A stretch of 64,000 nt of DNA from contig CAVYVO010000032.1 in assembly GCA_963771985.1 (NCBI GenBank), forward strand, positions 248,001 to 312,000, given 5' to 3'. Both the position numbers and the translations under genes were made by a program. Origin of the DNA: Trebonia sp963771985. GTDB taxonomy: Bacteria; Actinomycetota; Actinomycetes; Streptosporangiales; Streptosporangiaceae. Under the pieces are notes generated by a model, which saw only the letters and a list, made by a program, of their open reading frames with translations, made no database searches and was not told where the DNA came from. This document shows, piece after piece, positions 26,149-34,207 of the stretch; within the stretch, counting starts at the first letter, position 1, and every line of letters begins with the position of its first letter.

Positions 26149-26595
26149 CTATCGCCGGAAGCCCCTGCGCTCGTCTCGCGGCTGCATGTTGGCGAAGTTC
26201 TCAAACCACGCCGACGGCCTGTAGTCGCCTATAGCCATCTCGGCATTGAGCGGGTCCTGAGGGTCTTCGATTCCGTCCAGGCCCGGCTCGAAGAGATGAA
26301 GTATGTCGGTGTCCTGGAACAAGACATCGGGCAGCGCGTCCCAGTCGAGGTCATCGCGATGCCCGGGCAGCGAATCGAAGGCCGCCTCATCCAGCCCCGT
26401 CCAGCCATGCTCGACGGCAGATGGTGCGTCCTCCAGGATCAGGTGGAGCGCCATCTCCTCCGCCGGGCACGTCGGCAAAGGCCAATCGCCAGCCGCCAGA
26501 TCGGCGGCCAGGTCATCGTAGGCGCGGGCTGCGCGGCGCCTCCATGCAGCATCCTGGCTCCACGTCAGCCGGGATAGCGGTCGAACAGGTACCAC
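26149..26595 (-). CDS. Hypothetical acidic protein
   Basis: 148 residues from GTG 26595. Helical N-terminal half (RRRAARAYDDLAADLAAGDW, CPAEEMALHLILEDA), then acidic text (LPGHRDDLDWDALPDVLFQD), ending WFENFANMQPRDERRGFRR. No membrane segment or known motif. It overlaps the upstream gene 26565-26795 by 31 nt, so the two are co-transcribed. Not recognised; similar pairs occur near actinomycete integrases (inference). Confidence 0.55.
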   Translation of the reverse strand: MVPVRPLSRLTWSQDAAWRRRAARAYDDLAADLAAGDWPLPTCPAEEMALHLILEDAPSAVEHGWTGLDEAAFDSLPGHRDDLDWDALPDVLFQDTDILHLFEPGLDGIEDPQDPLNAEMAIGDYRPSAWFENFANMQPRDERRGFRR

Positions 26596-26795
26596 CCGGT
26601 CCGATCCGGCAGAAGATCGCTCCCGTGTTCCCCGACGTCGTCATAACCGTGGTCGGCAAGAATCTGAGCCACTGACCACAAGACCGCCGCCGTCCTCGGC
26701 GTCAGCTGAAATCCAGCGCAAGCGCTGCAGGACGCTTTCCCGCAGCGGCAAACAGTAAACAATGCCGCGAAATCGGGAAGCTGGGGGCGAGTCAT
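26565..26795 (-). CDS. Hypothetical protein with Cys cluster
   Basis: 76 residues from ATG 26795: MTRPQLPDFAALFTVCRCGK, ASCSACAGFQLTPRTAAVLW, SVAQILADHGYDDVGEHGSD. Cysteines in CRCGKASCSAC could bind zinc. A longer start up to 26996 is open but has shadow-type composition. It lies directly upstream of and overlapping 26149-26595. Function unknown. Confidence 0.5.
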   Translation of the reverse strand: MTRPQLPDFAALFTVCRCGKASCSACAGFQLTPRTAAVLWSVAQILADHGYDDVGEHGSDLLPDRTGWYLFDRYPG

Positions 26796-27033
26796 CCGAT
26801 TAGCCGACCTCCGTATCACGATATGCCAGCCACCTGCGCGCTGGAGTTGTTTAACACTACCGGCCAACCGGGACACGGTAATCACCCGCATGTGAGCGAT
26901 ACAGAGCATTGCACCCTTTCCTGCCCGTCGCCCGACTCGCCCGTCATAGATCATCTCGTCAGGGCGCACACCCCCGCGCCGGGTGCGGCTGCGCAAGCTT
27001 CACGGGGATCAGGAACTGCCGCACTGTCAGCGC

Positions 27034-27806
27034 ATGCAGACCTTCACCGACCTGGCCTCAGTGCCGTCTCATCCCCCGGCGCCCTTCACTGACCAGCTGC
27101 GGCTGGCAGTAGCTGCCTACCTGGCCCGCTTCAAGGGCAGCTCGCGCGAGCACACCGAATCCGACCTGCGCTGCTACCTTGCCTGGTGCGCCGAGCGCGG
27201 CCTGGACCCGCTGGCCGCGCAACGGCCGCACCTGGAGCTCTACATCCGGTGGGTGCAAGAGATCCGCCGGTTCAAGCCCTCCACCGTCTCCCGGCGGTTC
27301 TCGGTCGTGGCCGGGTTCTACCGGACCTGCGCCCTCGACAGCGTGCTGGAGCATTCACCCGCCGAGCACGTCCGCCGCCCTTCGGTACCCGCCGAATCAC
27401 CCACCCTGGGGTTCACCCGCCTGCAGTTCGAGGCCCTGCTCACCGCCGCCCGGGAGTCCGCGAACCCGTGCGACTTCGCGCTGGTTACCATGCTCGGCCT
27501 GCTCGGCCTGCGGATCTTCGAAGCCACCAGCGCCGACATCGCCGACCTCGGCGAAGAACACGGCCACCGGGTCCTGCGGGTGTGCGGTAAGGGCACCAAG
27601 ATCGTCCTGGTCCCGCTGCCACCCGCGGTCGGCCGGGCCATCGACCGTGCCGTAGGCTCCCGGGACCGCGGGCCCGTCCTGCTGAACACCCGCGGCACCC
27701 GGATGGACCGGCACGCCGCCACCCGCCGCCTGCGCCACCTCGCCCAGGCCGCCGGCCTCCAGATCACAAGGGCACACCCGCACATGCTCCGCCACACCTA
27801 CGTTAT
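27034..27806 (+). pseudogene. Tyrosine recombinase, C-terminally truncated
   Basis: From ATG 27034 about 257 codons of a XerC/XerD-type integrase: SAM-like N domain (YLARFKGSSREHTESDLRCY, RPHLELYIRWVQEIRRFKPS), then catalytic domain with Arg (LLGLRIFEATSADIADL), Lys (VCGKGTKIVLVPLPPAVG) and H-x-x-R (AHPHMLRHTYV). At about 27806 homology ends; the remaining box with His/Trp and the nucleophilic Tyr is missing, replaced by the upstream region of a second recombinase. The open frame runs on to 28167 with unrelated text. Catalytically dead as it stands. Confidence 0.85.
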
Positions 27807-27910
27807 CTGTACTGCCTCCGACCCTGTGAGGGACGTTGGTTCGGAGGCGCGACACGCCGGTGGCATGGCAATATCCGCTATTTCGAGGCACGGCAGTTAC
27901 GTTTGCCACG

Positions 27911-28489
27911 ATGGACTCGTTCAGAGCCGAGCGAGCGGTTTCGCCCGTGGATGGCTCGGAACTGTGGGTGGTGCTCGATTCCGGGTACGTCGTGCACCGC
28001 GAGGCCAGCGACTTCCTGCGAGGGCTGCACGGTGCGGGACGCTCTCCGCACACGATCCGCGCCTATGCCGGGCGGGCCGCGCTGTTCCTGAGCTGGTGCC
28101 AGGATCAGGGCGCGGACTGGCGGCAGGTCAGGCTTGCGGAGCTGGCCAGGTTCAAGCACTGGCTTGAGGTCAGTCCGTCGCGGGGCGGGCGCGTGCGGTC
28201 AGGATCGACGGTCAACGCGGTCCTGACGGCGGTGTGCGAGATGCTGCGGTTCTGCGCGCGGGCCGGGCTGGTCGAAGCTGCGGTCGCCGAGCAGCTGTCC
28301 GAGCCGCGGTGGCTGCGGTTCACGCCGCCCGGCTTCGACGCCGGCGAGTCCGGCCAGTTCCGCGCGGTGCGCGCCCGAGGGCCAGCCGGGCGTAGTCCTC
28401 TAGTAGTTGGCTGTTCTGCGCCGCTGCGGCAGCTGGACAGGCGCTTGGGTGCGTGGGCAAATATTCGGCGTTCCGCGTGGGATTTCTGA
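27911..28489 (+). pseudogene. Second site-specific recombinase, N-terminal part only
   Basis: ATG 27911 (or GTG 27836). Core-binding domain wording: DFLRGLHGAGRSPHTIRAYA, AALFLSWCQDQGADWRQVRL, FCARAGLVEAAVAEQLSEPR. Homology stops near 28375 before any catalytic residue, and about 38 unrelated codons follow to the stop. It overlaps the read-through frame of the first recombinase. Two truncated recombinases in tandem point to deletion or recombination between elements here. Confidence 0.75.
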
Positions 28490-28634
28490 GGTCCACATCA
28501 GGCGCGTGCTCACGTTGCGTCACTTGCTACGCGAACGACTACGGCCTGCGATGCATGAGCTCGATGGATGCGGTGAGCGATTCTGACCGTACACGGCAAC
28601 TGTGTCGTTATCAGTTGCCTGCTGGCTGAAGCGT

Positions 28635-29435
28635 CTACTCCAGCTCTAGTTCGTAGTCGGCTGCCATACCGACGGAACGCGGGGTCTCGGCGGGTTCGAG
28701 TGCGGGCGTGGCGGCGGGGTCCATCGCCGTCCGGTAGGCGCGTTCTACGGCTCGCAGCCGGGTCGCGACCCGGGTTTCGCGGGCGGCGATGATCTGGCGG
28801 TTGCGCCTGCCCCAGGAGTCTTCGGGCAGTTGCCGGCCGTATTGTTCGACTTCGCGAACGTGGGCTTCGCGTTCAGTGGCGTGCGCGGTGATGGCGTGCA
28901 TCGCGATGTTGGCGGTGGTGGCGTCCAGGATGAGGGTGACCGTGCGGCCGTTCGGGTCGCGGCGGGCTAGGGCGATGGGCCGCTGGCCGTCGGTGTCGGG
29001 CCAGGACGGTTCGGGCATGCGGCCGTCCCGGACCCGGTCGCGCAGCCCGGTGAGCATCGCGTCGGCGTGGTCGATCTGGTCGCAGATGGCGGCGAAGTCG
29101 GTGCTGACCGGGCCGAGGTCGGCGCCGCGGGCGATCACGTAGTCCGTGAGCCGGGCGGCCTGCGGCCGGTGCGGGTAGCCCGCGGAGCGGGCGTAGTTGC
29201 GCAGCTGTGTTTTCAGCGCGCCGGTGATGGCCCCGCTTTGGGCGAACCGGATCAGGCCGCGGGTGAAGTCCGGCGGCTGGGGCCGGGCCAGCAGCCAGAT
29301 GGCCATCCTTCGGGCGGTGACGTGGTCGATGACGCCGCCGCGGCTGTCGGCCGCCGCGATGCCGTCGCCGATCAGCCGCTCGTACAGGCCCAGGTCTCGT
29401 GCTGGCCCGGTTCCGGCGCGGATGTCACGGAGCAT
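28635..29435 (-). CDS. Conserved element-backbone protein, unknown function
   Basis: 266 residues. Helical text: RLIGDGIAAADSRGGVIDHV, ARRMAIWLLARPQPPDFTRG, LIRFAQSGAITGALKTQLRN, then an alpha-beta segment RPIALARRDPNGRTVTLILD and a charged helix. No enzyme motif seen. It is the last gene of a minus-strand operon (starting with the HTH gene now split at 30480) and overlaps the excisionase-like gene by 11 nt. Position suggests a maintenance or replication-control role in the conjugative element; this is inference. Confidence 0.6.
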   Translation of the reverse strand: MLRDIRAGTGPARDLGLYERLIGDGIAAADSRGGVIDHVTARRMAIWLLARPQPPDFTRGLIRFAQSGAITGALKTQLRNYARSAGYPHRPQAARLTDYVIARGADLGPVSTDFAAICDQIDHADAMLTGLRDRVRDGRMPEPSWPDTDGQRPIALARRDPNGRTVTLILDATTANIAMHAITAHATEREAHVREVEQYGRQLPEDSWGRRNRQIIAARETRVATRLRAVERAYRTAMDPAATPALEPAETPRSVGMAADYELELE

Positions 29436-29757
29436 CGGCGCTCGTCCTGTGTGGGCTCGCCTTGATGCCGCCGGGCCACCCGGTGCTGGGAGTGATGCCG
29501 AGGAATTGCTCGAGGTGCTGGCGGGTGATAAGGCGGCGCCGGCCGATCTTGAGGTAGGCCAGGTTCCCGCACCGCATCTGGTCGTAGAGCAGGTCGCGGG
29601 ACAGGCCGGTCAGTCGGGCGGCCTCCTCGACGGAGTAGGCCAGCCGTTCGGCTGCGGGATCTGACTGCGGCTTGCCGGTAGCCGGTGGCGCCAGCGTGCC
29701 GGCCGCAGGCGGTCGGCTGCGGGAGTCTCTGGCTGGGCGCGAGGCTCGTCTGCTCAT
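29425..29757 (-). CDS. Excisionase-like MerR/HTH_17 DNA-binding protein
   Basis: 110 residues. Pro/Arg-rich head of about 35 residues, then a compact winged-helix: LAYSVEEAARLTGLSRDLLY, DQMRCGNLAYLKIGRRRLIT, RQHLEQFLGI. This is the pattern of Xis-type excisionases and small plasmid regulators. It overlaps both neighbours (4 nt with 29754-30092, 11 nt with 28635-29435), hence co-translated. The integrase it would serve may be one of the truncated ones at 27-28.5 kb. Confidence 0.85.
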   Translation of the reverse strand: MSRRASRPARDSRSRPPAAGTLAPPATGKPQSDPAAERLAYSVEEAARLTGLSRDLLYDQMRCGNLAYLKIGRRRLITRQHLEQFLGITPSTGWPGGIKASPHRTSADAP

Positions 29758-30092
29758 GATCCGGCTGCTTCGGGGTCAGTTCGGTCTGCGGCGGCGTCCT
29801 TCCTGATGATGTCGCTCCCGGGTGAATGTGAGACTCGGCCGAGGGCGTCGGGTGCGCTGAGGCTGAGCTCGGCAGCCCAGGCTTGGACGAATGGCCACAG
29901 CCGGTGGCCACGGTGCAGATCGACTGCCCCGGCCGTGTCGGCGAGCACCATCGCGGTGATGGCGGAGTTGCGATCCAGAGGCCGTCCGGGCAGCCAGGAC
30001 ACTTCCCAGGCGTACTGGTCACCGGGGAGCAGGCGGGCGGTATGCATGGTGTGGTCGCTGCTGATGTGGTCGTCGTTGATGCGCAGTGTCAT
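29754..30092 (-). CDS. Element-backbone hypothetical protein
   Basis: 112 residues: MTLRINDDHISSDHTMHTAR, LLPGDQYAWEVSWLPGRPLD, RNSAITAMVLADTAGAVDLH, WPFVQAWAAELSLSAPDALG. Beta-rich first half and helical second half. Small proteins with this wording recur in actinomycete conjugative elements beside excisionase genes, without known function. ATGA overlaps on both sides tie it to the operon. Confidence 0.6.
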   Translation of the reverse strand: MTLRINDDHISSDHTMHTARLLPGDQYAWEVSWLPGRPLDRNSAITAMVLADTAGAVDLHRGHRLWPFVQAWAAELSLSAPDALGRVSHSPGSDIIRKDAAADRTDPEAAGS

Positions 30093-30480
30093 GGGCGCTT
30101 GGCCTTCCGGGGTCGTGCGGGCGGGCGGATGTCGTTAGCTACGCCGGTGCCGGTGGCGGGTTTCCAGCCGCTCTTCGGGCGGTAGCCGGGGGTGTCGAGG
30201 TCGTCGTCGTCCAGGCCGGCGCCGGCGCACCAGTTCCCGGCGATTGCCTTGCGGCGGGCGGCGGTGGCGGCGCCGCGTTCGAAGCGATCGCGTTCGGGGG
30301 CGCGCTTGTCCCACCACGCGTCATACAGATGGGTCACCGCGTCGCGGAGTTTCGGGCTGACGGTGGCGGCGTCGCCGGTGACGATGGCGCGGATGGTGAT
30401 CTCGCGGACGCCGAGGGCGCGGGCGATGCGGGCTGAGCCGTGGCCCATGACGTGCAGGGCGCGCAGCCTTAGCCGGGTGC
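30089..30480 (-). pseudogene. HTH protein, C-terminal part (split by transposon)
   Basis: An open frame begins with ATG 30493 inside the transposon end, but the original gene enters at the target site 30476-30480. Text: RLRLRALHVMGHGSARIARA, LGVREITIRAIVTGDAATVS, LRDAVTHLYDAWWDKRAPER, NWCAGAGLDDDDLDTPGYRP. It contains a second HTH. Removing the transposon and one GGTGC copy joins it in frame with 33934-34206, restoring a protein of about 220 residues with two HTH segments. It may still be expressed from the internal ATG. Confidence 0.8.
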
Positions 30481-30544
30481 TGTGCACGGTCATTCAAGGT
30501 GAGGATGGCGGCGTCATTGGCGGTGAGGATGTGCGGGTGTGAGG

Positions 30545-30576
30545 AAGGCCCCGCCGGCGTTAGCCGGCGGGGCCTT
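30545..30576. terminator. Strong bidirectional hairpin after the AAA ATPase gene
   Basis: Perfect 14-bp stem AAGGCCCCGCCGGC with a GTTA loop, 26 nt beyond the stop of the ATPase gene. Only short pyrimidine stretches follow. It likely ends the transposon operon. Confidence 0.75.
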
Positions 30577-30601
30577 GGTGTGCGTGGTGGCGTGGTGGTG
30601 G

Positions 30602-31411
30602 TCAGTCTGCCGTGATCTCGTTGACGGCGGCGCGGGCGGACTGCTCGTCGACGATGTTCTTGCGGCCTGCCATGGCGGCGACGAGGGCCTGGGTGGCGAT
30701 GTTGTTGACGGACCTGGGCAGGCCGCGGGCCGCGTCGTGGACGAGGGCCATGGCGTCGTCGCTGAAGATGGTGTCGGACCGTCCCGCGAGCTGCAGGTGG
30801 TGAGTGATGTAGGAGGCGGTCTGCTCGGGGGCCATGGCGGGCATGGCGTATCTCAGCCCGATCCGCTGGTCCAGGGCCGCGAGCACGCCCAGGCGCAGCA
30901 TCCGCCTGAGGGTGGGCTGGCCGATGAGCAGGCAGGCGAGCGGGCTGGCGGCATCCATTTCTGAATTTGTCAGAATCCTGATGGCCTCCAGCTGGGCGTG
31001 GGTCAGCAGGTGCGCCTCGTCGATGACCAGCAGCGGGAGCCGGCCGCGCTCGCCGTGCTCGGCGGCGATCAGCGACGCGGCCTGGGCGGCGAGCTCGGCG
31101 GAGCCGTGGGCGGGCCGTCCGCCGAGCGCGGTGACCACGTGGTGGTGGATCCCCCGGGTGCCGGTCGTCGGGTCCGGGAGGTAGAGCAGGGTGTGGCGGG
31201 TCTGGTCGAGCGCGGCGATCGCCGCGCGGGCGGCCACCGTTTTTCCCGCGCCGACCTCGCCCGTTATCACGCCGAGGGCGCGCTCGCGGGCGCACCAGGT
31301 GATGCGGGCGACGGCCTCGGCGTGGGCGGGGTAGCGGCAGAGCATGGACGGGGCGAGGTCCTTGCCGAACGGGGTGCGGGTGAACCCGTAGTGGCTCTTC
31401 AGGTCGATCAT
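30602..31411 (-). CDS. ExeA/TniB-like AAA ATPase of the transposon
   Basis: 269 residues. HYGFTRTPFGKDLAPSMLCR is the signature start of ExeA-type ATPases associated with transposition. Walker A GEVGAGKT (about residue 52), Walker B LLVIDEAHLL, then QRIGLRYAMPAMAPEQTASY and ARGLPRSVNNIATQALVAAM (sensor 2 area). By analogy with TniB, MuB or IstB it would select target DNA and activate the DDE transposase. It starts 5 nt from the stop of the small ORF. Confidence 0.9.
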   Translation of the reverse strand: MIDLKSHYGFTRTPFGKDLAPSMLCRYPAHAEAVARITWCARERALGVITGEVGAGKTVAARAAIAALDQTRHTLLYLPDPTTGTRGIHHHVVTALGGRPAHGSAELAAQAASLIAAEHGERGRLPLLVIDEAHLLTHAQLEAIRILTNSEMDAASPLACLLIGQPTLRRMLRLGVLAALDQRIGLRYAMPAMAPEQTASYITHHLQLAGRSDTIFSDDAMALVHDAARGLPRSVNNIATQALVAAMAGRKNIVDEQSARAAVNEITAD

Positions 31412-31415
31412 GATC

Positions 31416-31699
31416 TCAGTCCTCTTTCATGGCGGTGATGCCGGCGGCGGCCAGCAGGGCGGCGGCGTCGGCCGCCTCGCGGGCGCGGGCGGCGGCGTCG
31501 CGGGCGGCGGCGATGTCCGCGGGTGTCCAGCCGCCTGCGGCGCGCTCGGCGGCGATGCGTTCCAGGACGGCGGCCTTGGCGGTGAGGTAGGCGGCGGTCT
31601 CGGCGGCGCCGGCCCCGGGCCGGCTGCGGTGAGGCGGGCGGCCCAGGCCAGCACGGCGCTGACCTGGCCGGCCGGCACGGCCGGCTGCTGCGTGTTCAC
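31416..31699 (-). CDS. Small Ala-rich helical protein of the transposon, apparent frameshift
   Basis: GTG 31699 overlaps the transposase stop (GTGA). The start reads VNTQQPAVPAGQVSAVLAWA. After a GC-rich run near 31620 the natural continuation is one frame over: ETAAYLTAKAAVLERIAAER, AARDAAARAREAADAAALLA, ITAMKED, stop 31416-31418, next to the ATPase start. The span is not a multiple of three, so one base is gained or lost, or the ribosome shifts. Function unknown; it may be an accessory transposition protein. Confidence 0.5.
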
Positions 31700-33069
31700 T
31701 GCGCGGCCTCCCGCGTGTCCCCGTCCCCGCTGTCGCTGTCGAGGGCGTCGTAGCGGATGCGGTGCCGGCGGACGGCTTCCTCGTGCTCGGCGGCGATGAT
31801 GGCGAGGTAGTCGATGCCGGTCGCCGGCGGCGGGGTGCCCGGCTCCTCGGGCTTCGCCTTCGGGTGGGAGTGCCGGCCGATCACCCGGGGGACCGCGGTC
31901 CCGTAAGGCGACCCGTTCCAGAAGATCTCCAAGACGGTCAGGTCGAACGGGTCGAAGACGCACTCGACCTTCCGCCCGGCCAGCACCGGGTCGGTCTCGT
32001 AGGCGCCGCCGAACAGGCGGACCGTGGCGTCCTTGCGGACCAGCCGCGTCTCGGACCACAAGAACGCCTCCCGGAGCCGGGCCGGCTCCGGGACGGGGAA
32101 CGGGGCGCCGGCCAGCCACCGCTCCAGGGGCGGCTGGCCGGTCTCGCCGTGCGGCCGGGCGTGGTAGACCCGCTCGCACCAGGCGGTGAACAGCCGGTTC
32201 AGCTCCGCCAGGTCCGCGACCCGGGACCCGTCACCGATCTCGACCAGGAACTCCTCCCGGACAATCCGGAAGAACCGCTCTATTTTCCCTCTTCCCTCAG
32301 GCCGGCCGGGGGCGCTATGGGTGATCTTGATCCCCATCCTGGCGGCGGCCCGCTTGAGCGCCGCGTTGACAAAAGCAGAGCCGTTATCGACGTAGATCCG
32401 GGACGGGATGCCGCGGGCGGCCAGCGCCGGGCGCAGCGCGGCGGCCAGCCGCACGCTGTCCTCGAAATAGCCCCAGCGGGCCGCCATCACCGCCCTCGAG
32501 TGGTCGTCCAGGAAGGCGAACAGGTAGGCCTTGCGGCCCGCGACCTGCGGCCCGTGCAGCGCGTCCCCGGTCCAGGTGTCGTTCGGCGCCGGCGCCTCGA
32601 ACCGGCCGAACACCGCCGGGGCCCGCCCGCCGGGACGGGCGGTCAGCTCCAGCCGGCCGAAGTGCCGCAGCAGCGTCCGCACCGACGGCGACCAGCCGCA
32701 CGACTTTCGCAGGATCCGCTCCACCTGCGCCGCGGTCCGCTCCGGGTTCTCCCGCTTCAGCCCGGCGGCCAGCTCCAGCACCTCCGGGTCGGTCCGCAGC
32801 GTGACCTGCCGGGCCGGCGGCGCCAGCGCCGCGAACCCCCCGGACCGCCAGGCCCGGATCCACCGGTCGACCGTCGCCCGCGACACCGTGACCGGCTCGC
32901 CGAACGGCCCCGGATGCTCTGTTCCCGCGATCTCGCGGACCATCCGGCCGCGCTGCCGCACGGTCAGCCCCGGGTCGGCGGCCTCCCGGATCAGCTGGTA
33001 CCGGAACAAGGCCACCTGCTCGGCCCGCTGCGCCCTCTTGCGGTCCTCCTCAGCCCCTGACACGGGCAT
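31696..33069 (-). CDS. DDE transposase/integrase (TniA-like, rve core)
   Basis: 457 residues from ATG 33069 with GAGGAGGG upstream. N-terminal HTH (PVTVSRATVDRWIRAWRSGG), then second HTH region (RTAAQVERILRKSCGWSPSV), rve core with D in WTGDALHGPQ, D in IYVDNGSAFVN and E in GRPEGRGKIERFFRIVREEF (D,D-35,E), then a Mu-transposase C-terminal beta barrel (ATVRLFGGAYETDPVLAGRK). It catalyses strand transfer of the 3,453-bp element, working with the AAA ATPase. Intact. Confidence 0.9.
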   Translation of the reverse strand: MPVSGAEEDRKRAQRAEQVALFRYQLIREAADPGLTVRQRGRMVREIAGTEHPGPFGEPVTVSRATVDRWIRAWRSGGFAALAPPARQVTLRTDPEVLELAAGLKRENPERTAAQVERILRKSCGWSPSVRTLLRHFGRLELTARPGGRAPAVFGRFEAPAPNDTWTGDALHGPQVAGRKAYLFAFLDDHSRAVMAARWGYFEDSVRLAAALRPALAARGIPSRIYVDNGSAFVNAALKRAAARMGIKITHSAPGRPEGRGKIERFFRIVREEFLVEIGDGSRVADLAELNRLFTAWCERVYHARPHGETGQPPLERWLAGAPFPVPEPARLREAFLWSETRLVRKDATVRLFGGAYETDPVLAGRKVECVFDPFDLTVLEIFWNGSPYGTAVPRVIGRHSHPKAKPEEPGTPPPATGIDYLAIIAAEHEEAVRRHRIRYDALDSDSGDGDTREAAQ

Positions 33070-33118
33070 CCCTCCTCAGTGAAAACGCCGCAAAACATGC
33101 GTCACCGAGGATTCCGGC

Positions 33119-33736
33119 TCAGCGTGCCGCCGCCCAGAGCCAGCTCGCGTGGCCGGCCATGGCCGGCCACGACGGGGCCAGCAGCAGCCCGCACGTCTGC
33201 GCCGCCGCCAGCTGCCACCGCGGCACGCTGCCCACGCCCGGCACCATCGCCGCCGCAGCGGCGGCCGCCGCGATGGCGGCGACCGCGTCCGCCAGCGGCG
33301 ACCCGGCCGGGGCGGGCAGCGGCGGATCGGCCGCCAGGCCCGCCGCCAGCACCGTGAACCGCTCCCGCACCCGCTCCGCGCTCCGGGCCAGCGACCGCAG
33401 CCAGCCCCGCACCGTCGACGCCGGCCGTCCCAGCCCGGCCGCGATCACCCGGTGCCCGCTCCCCGCGGCCTTCTCCTCCAGCGCCCGGCCGATCACCGCC
33501 CCCGCGTCCGCCCGACGCGACAGGAACCGCGCAGGAAGAAGAACGTGCGTCCCCCCGCAGCCCCGGCACCGCGACCTGCGCGGGACAACCTCCACGTCAG
33601 GCCCGTCCAGGATCCGGACCCGCCGCGGCCGCGCGTTCCCCCACCCGCCCAGCACCCCGCCGCACGACGGGCAGCACAGCTGCCCCGACAGCAACTGCCG
33701 TTCGACTGCACCCCGGTCACCGTTTACCGTGAGCAC
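33119..33736 (-). CDS. DUF6431-type zinc-ribbon/HTH protein
   Basis: 205 residues from GTG 33736 with TTGGAGG upstream. Zinc ribbon: CCPSCGG then SRCRGCGGTHVLLPARFLSR (four Cys in CxxC pairs), followed by HTH ALEEKAAGSGHRVIAAGLGR and PASTVRGWLRSLARS. The Ala-rich tail looks partly helical. Proteins of this family are encoded next to TniA/ExeA-type transposon genes and probably bind transposon DNA. First gene of the transposon operon. Confidence 0.7.
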   Translation of the reverse strand: MLTVNGDRGAVERQLLSGQLCCPSCGGVLGGWGNARPRRVRILDGPDVEVVPRRSRCRGCGGTHVLLPARFLSRRADAGAVIGRALEEKAAGSGHRVIAAGLGRPASTVRGWLRSLARSAERVRERFTVLAAGLAADPPLPAPAGSPLADAVAAIAAAAAAAAMVPGVGSVPRWQLAAAQTCGLLLAPSWPAMAGHASWLWAAAR

Positions 33737-33933
33737 GACGCCTCCAAGCGTCCGCCCGCGGCCCTCCCGTCTCGCTGCCAAACGAAGGAACGGGAGGGCC
33801 GCACCTGTCTCCAACGTGCTCACCGTGCCGTCGCACACGAAAAAGGACAACCCCTCAGGGCTGCCCTCAGCACATCCGCAACATCAGTGACGCAAACCAG
33901 CGCCTACATCGTCATCTTGAGTGACCGTGCAGA

Positions 33934-34206
33934 GGTGCCGCCGGCGTCGATGCGGGCGCGGGGCAGCCTGCTGCTGGTGACCTTGCGCAGGGCTCGTTCG
34001 GTGTTGGGGGTGGGCTGGCGGCGGCCGGTGGCCAGGTCGTGGACGGTGCCGGGGGCGAGCCCGGCGGCTGCGGCGATGGCGCGGTAGGTGCCGCCGTCGT
34101 GGCGCAGGCGGCGGATCTGGTCGCCGGCCGTGCCGGGATCGGTTCCGGGCGGACGTGGCGGTATTGCGGTCTGGCTGGCAGATGTGCGGCGCGGGCTGGT
34201 GGTCAT
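33934..34206 (-). pseudogene. HTH protein, N-terminal part (split by transposon)
   Basis: ATG 34206. TTSPRRTSASQTAIPPRPPG linker, then an HTH: RLRHDGGTYRAIAAAAGLAP, GTVHDLATGRRQPTPNTERA, and RARIDAGGT where the transposon enters. Present read-out ends SARSLKMTM. Joined with 30089-30480 through GGTGC the frame is RIDAGGTRLRLRALHVMGHG. The protein was probably a regulator of the element operon. It starts one nucleotide before the stop of the Prim-Pol gene. Confidence 0.8.
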
Positions 34207-34207
34207 G

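Larger units (their letters stand above)
30481..33933 (-). mobile_element. 3,453-bp Tn552/Tn5053-like transposon with 5-bp target duplication
   Basis: Outer ends read inward TGTGCACGGTCATTCAAGGT (left) and TCTGCACGGTCACTCAAGAT (right), about 27 of 33 bases matching over the full arm. A second repeat pair of 23 bases sharing CGTCAYTG and GGATGTGC lies further inside each end. GGTGC is duplicated at 30476-30480 and 33934-33938. Gene order on the minus strand: DUF6431 protein, DDE transposase, small ORF, AAA ATPase, terminator. No resolvase or cargo. Confidence 0.9.

Noticed and set aside
30321..31295. 324-codon Arg/Pro-rich frame on the minus strand
   Set aside because: Composition is that of a frame shadow over the ExeA-like ATPase gene, which has clear motifs in the other frame.
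30481..33933. CRISPR-associated or Tn7-like targeted transposon
   Set aside because: There is no TniQ, Cas12k, Cascade gene or array. Only the DDE transposase, AAA ATPase and a zinc-ribbon/HTH protein are present.
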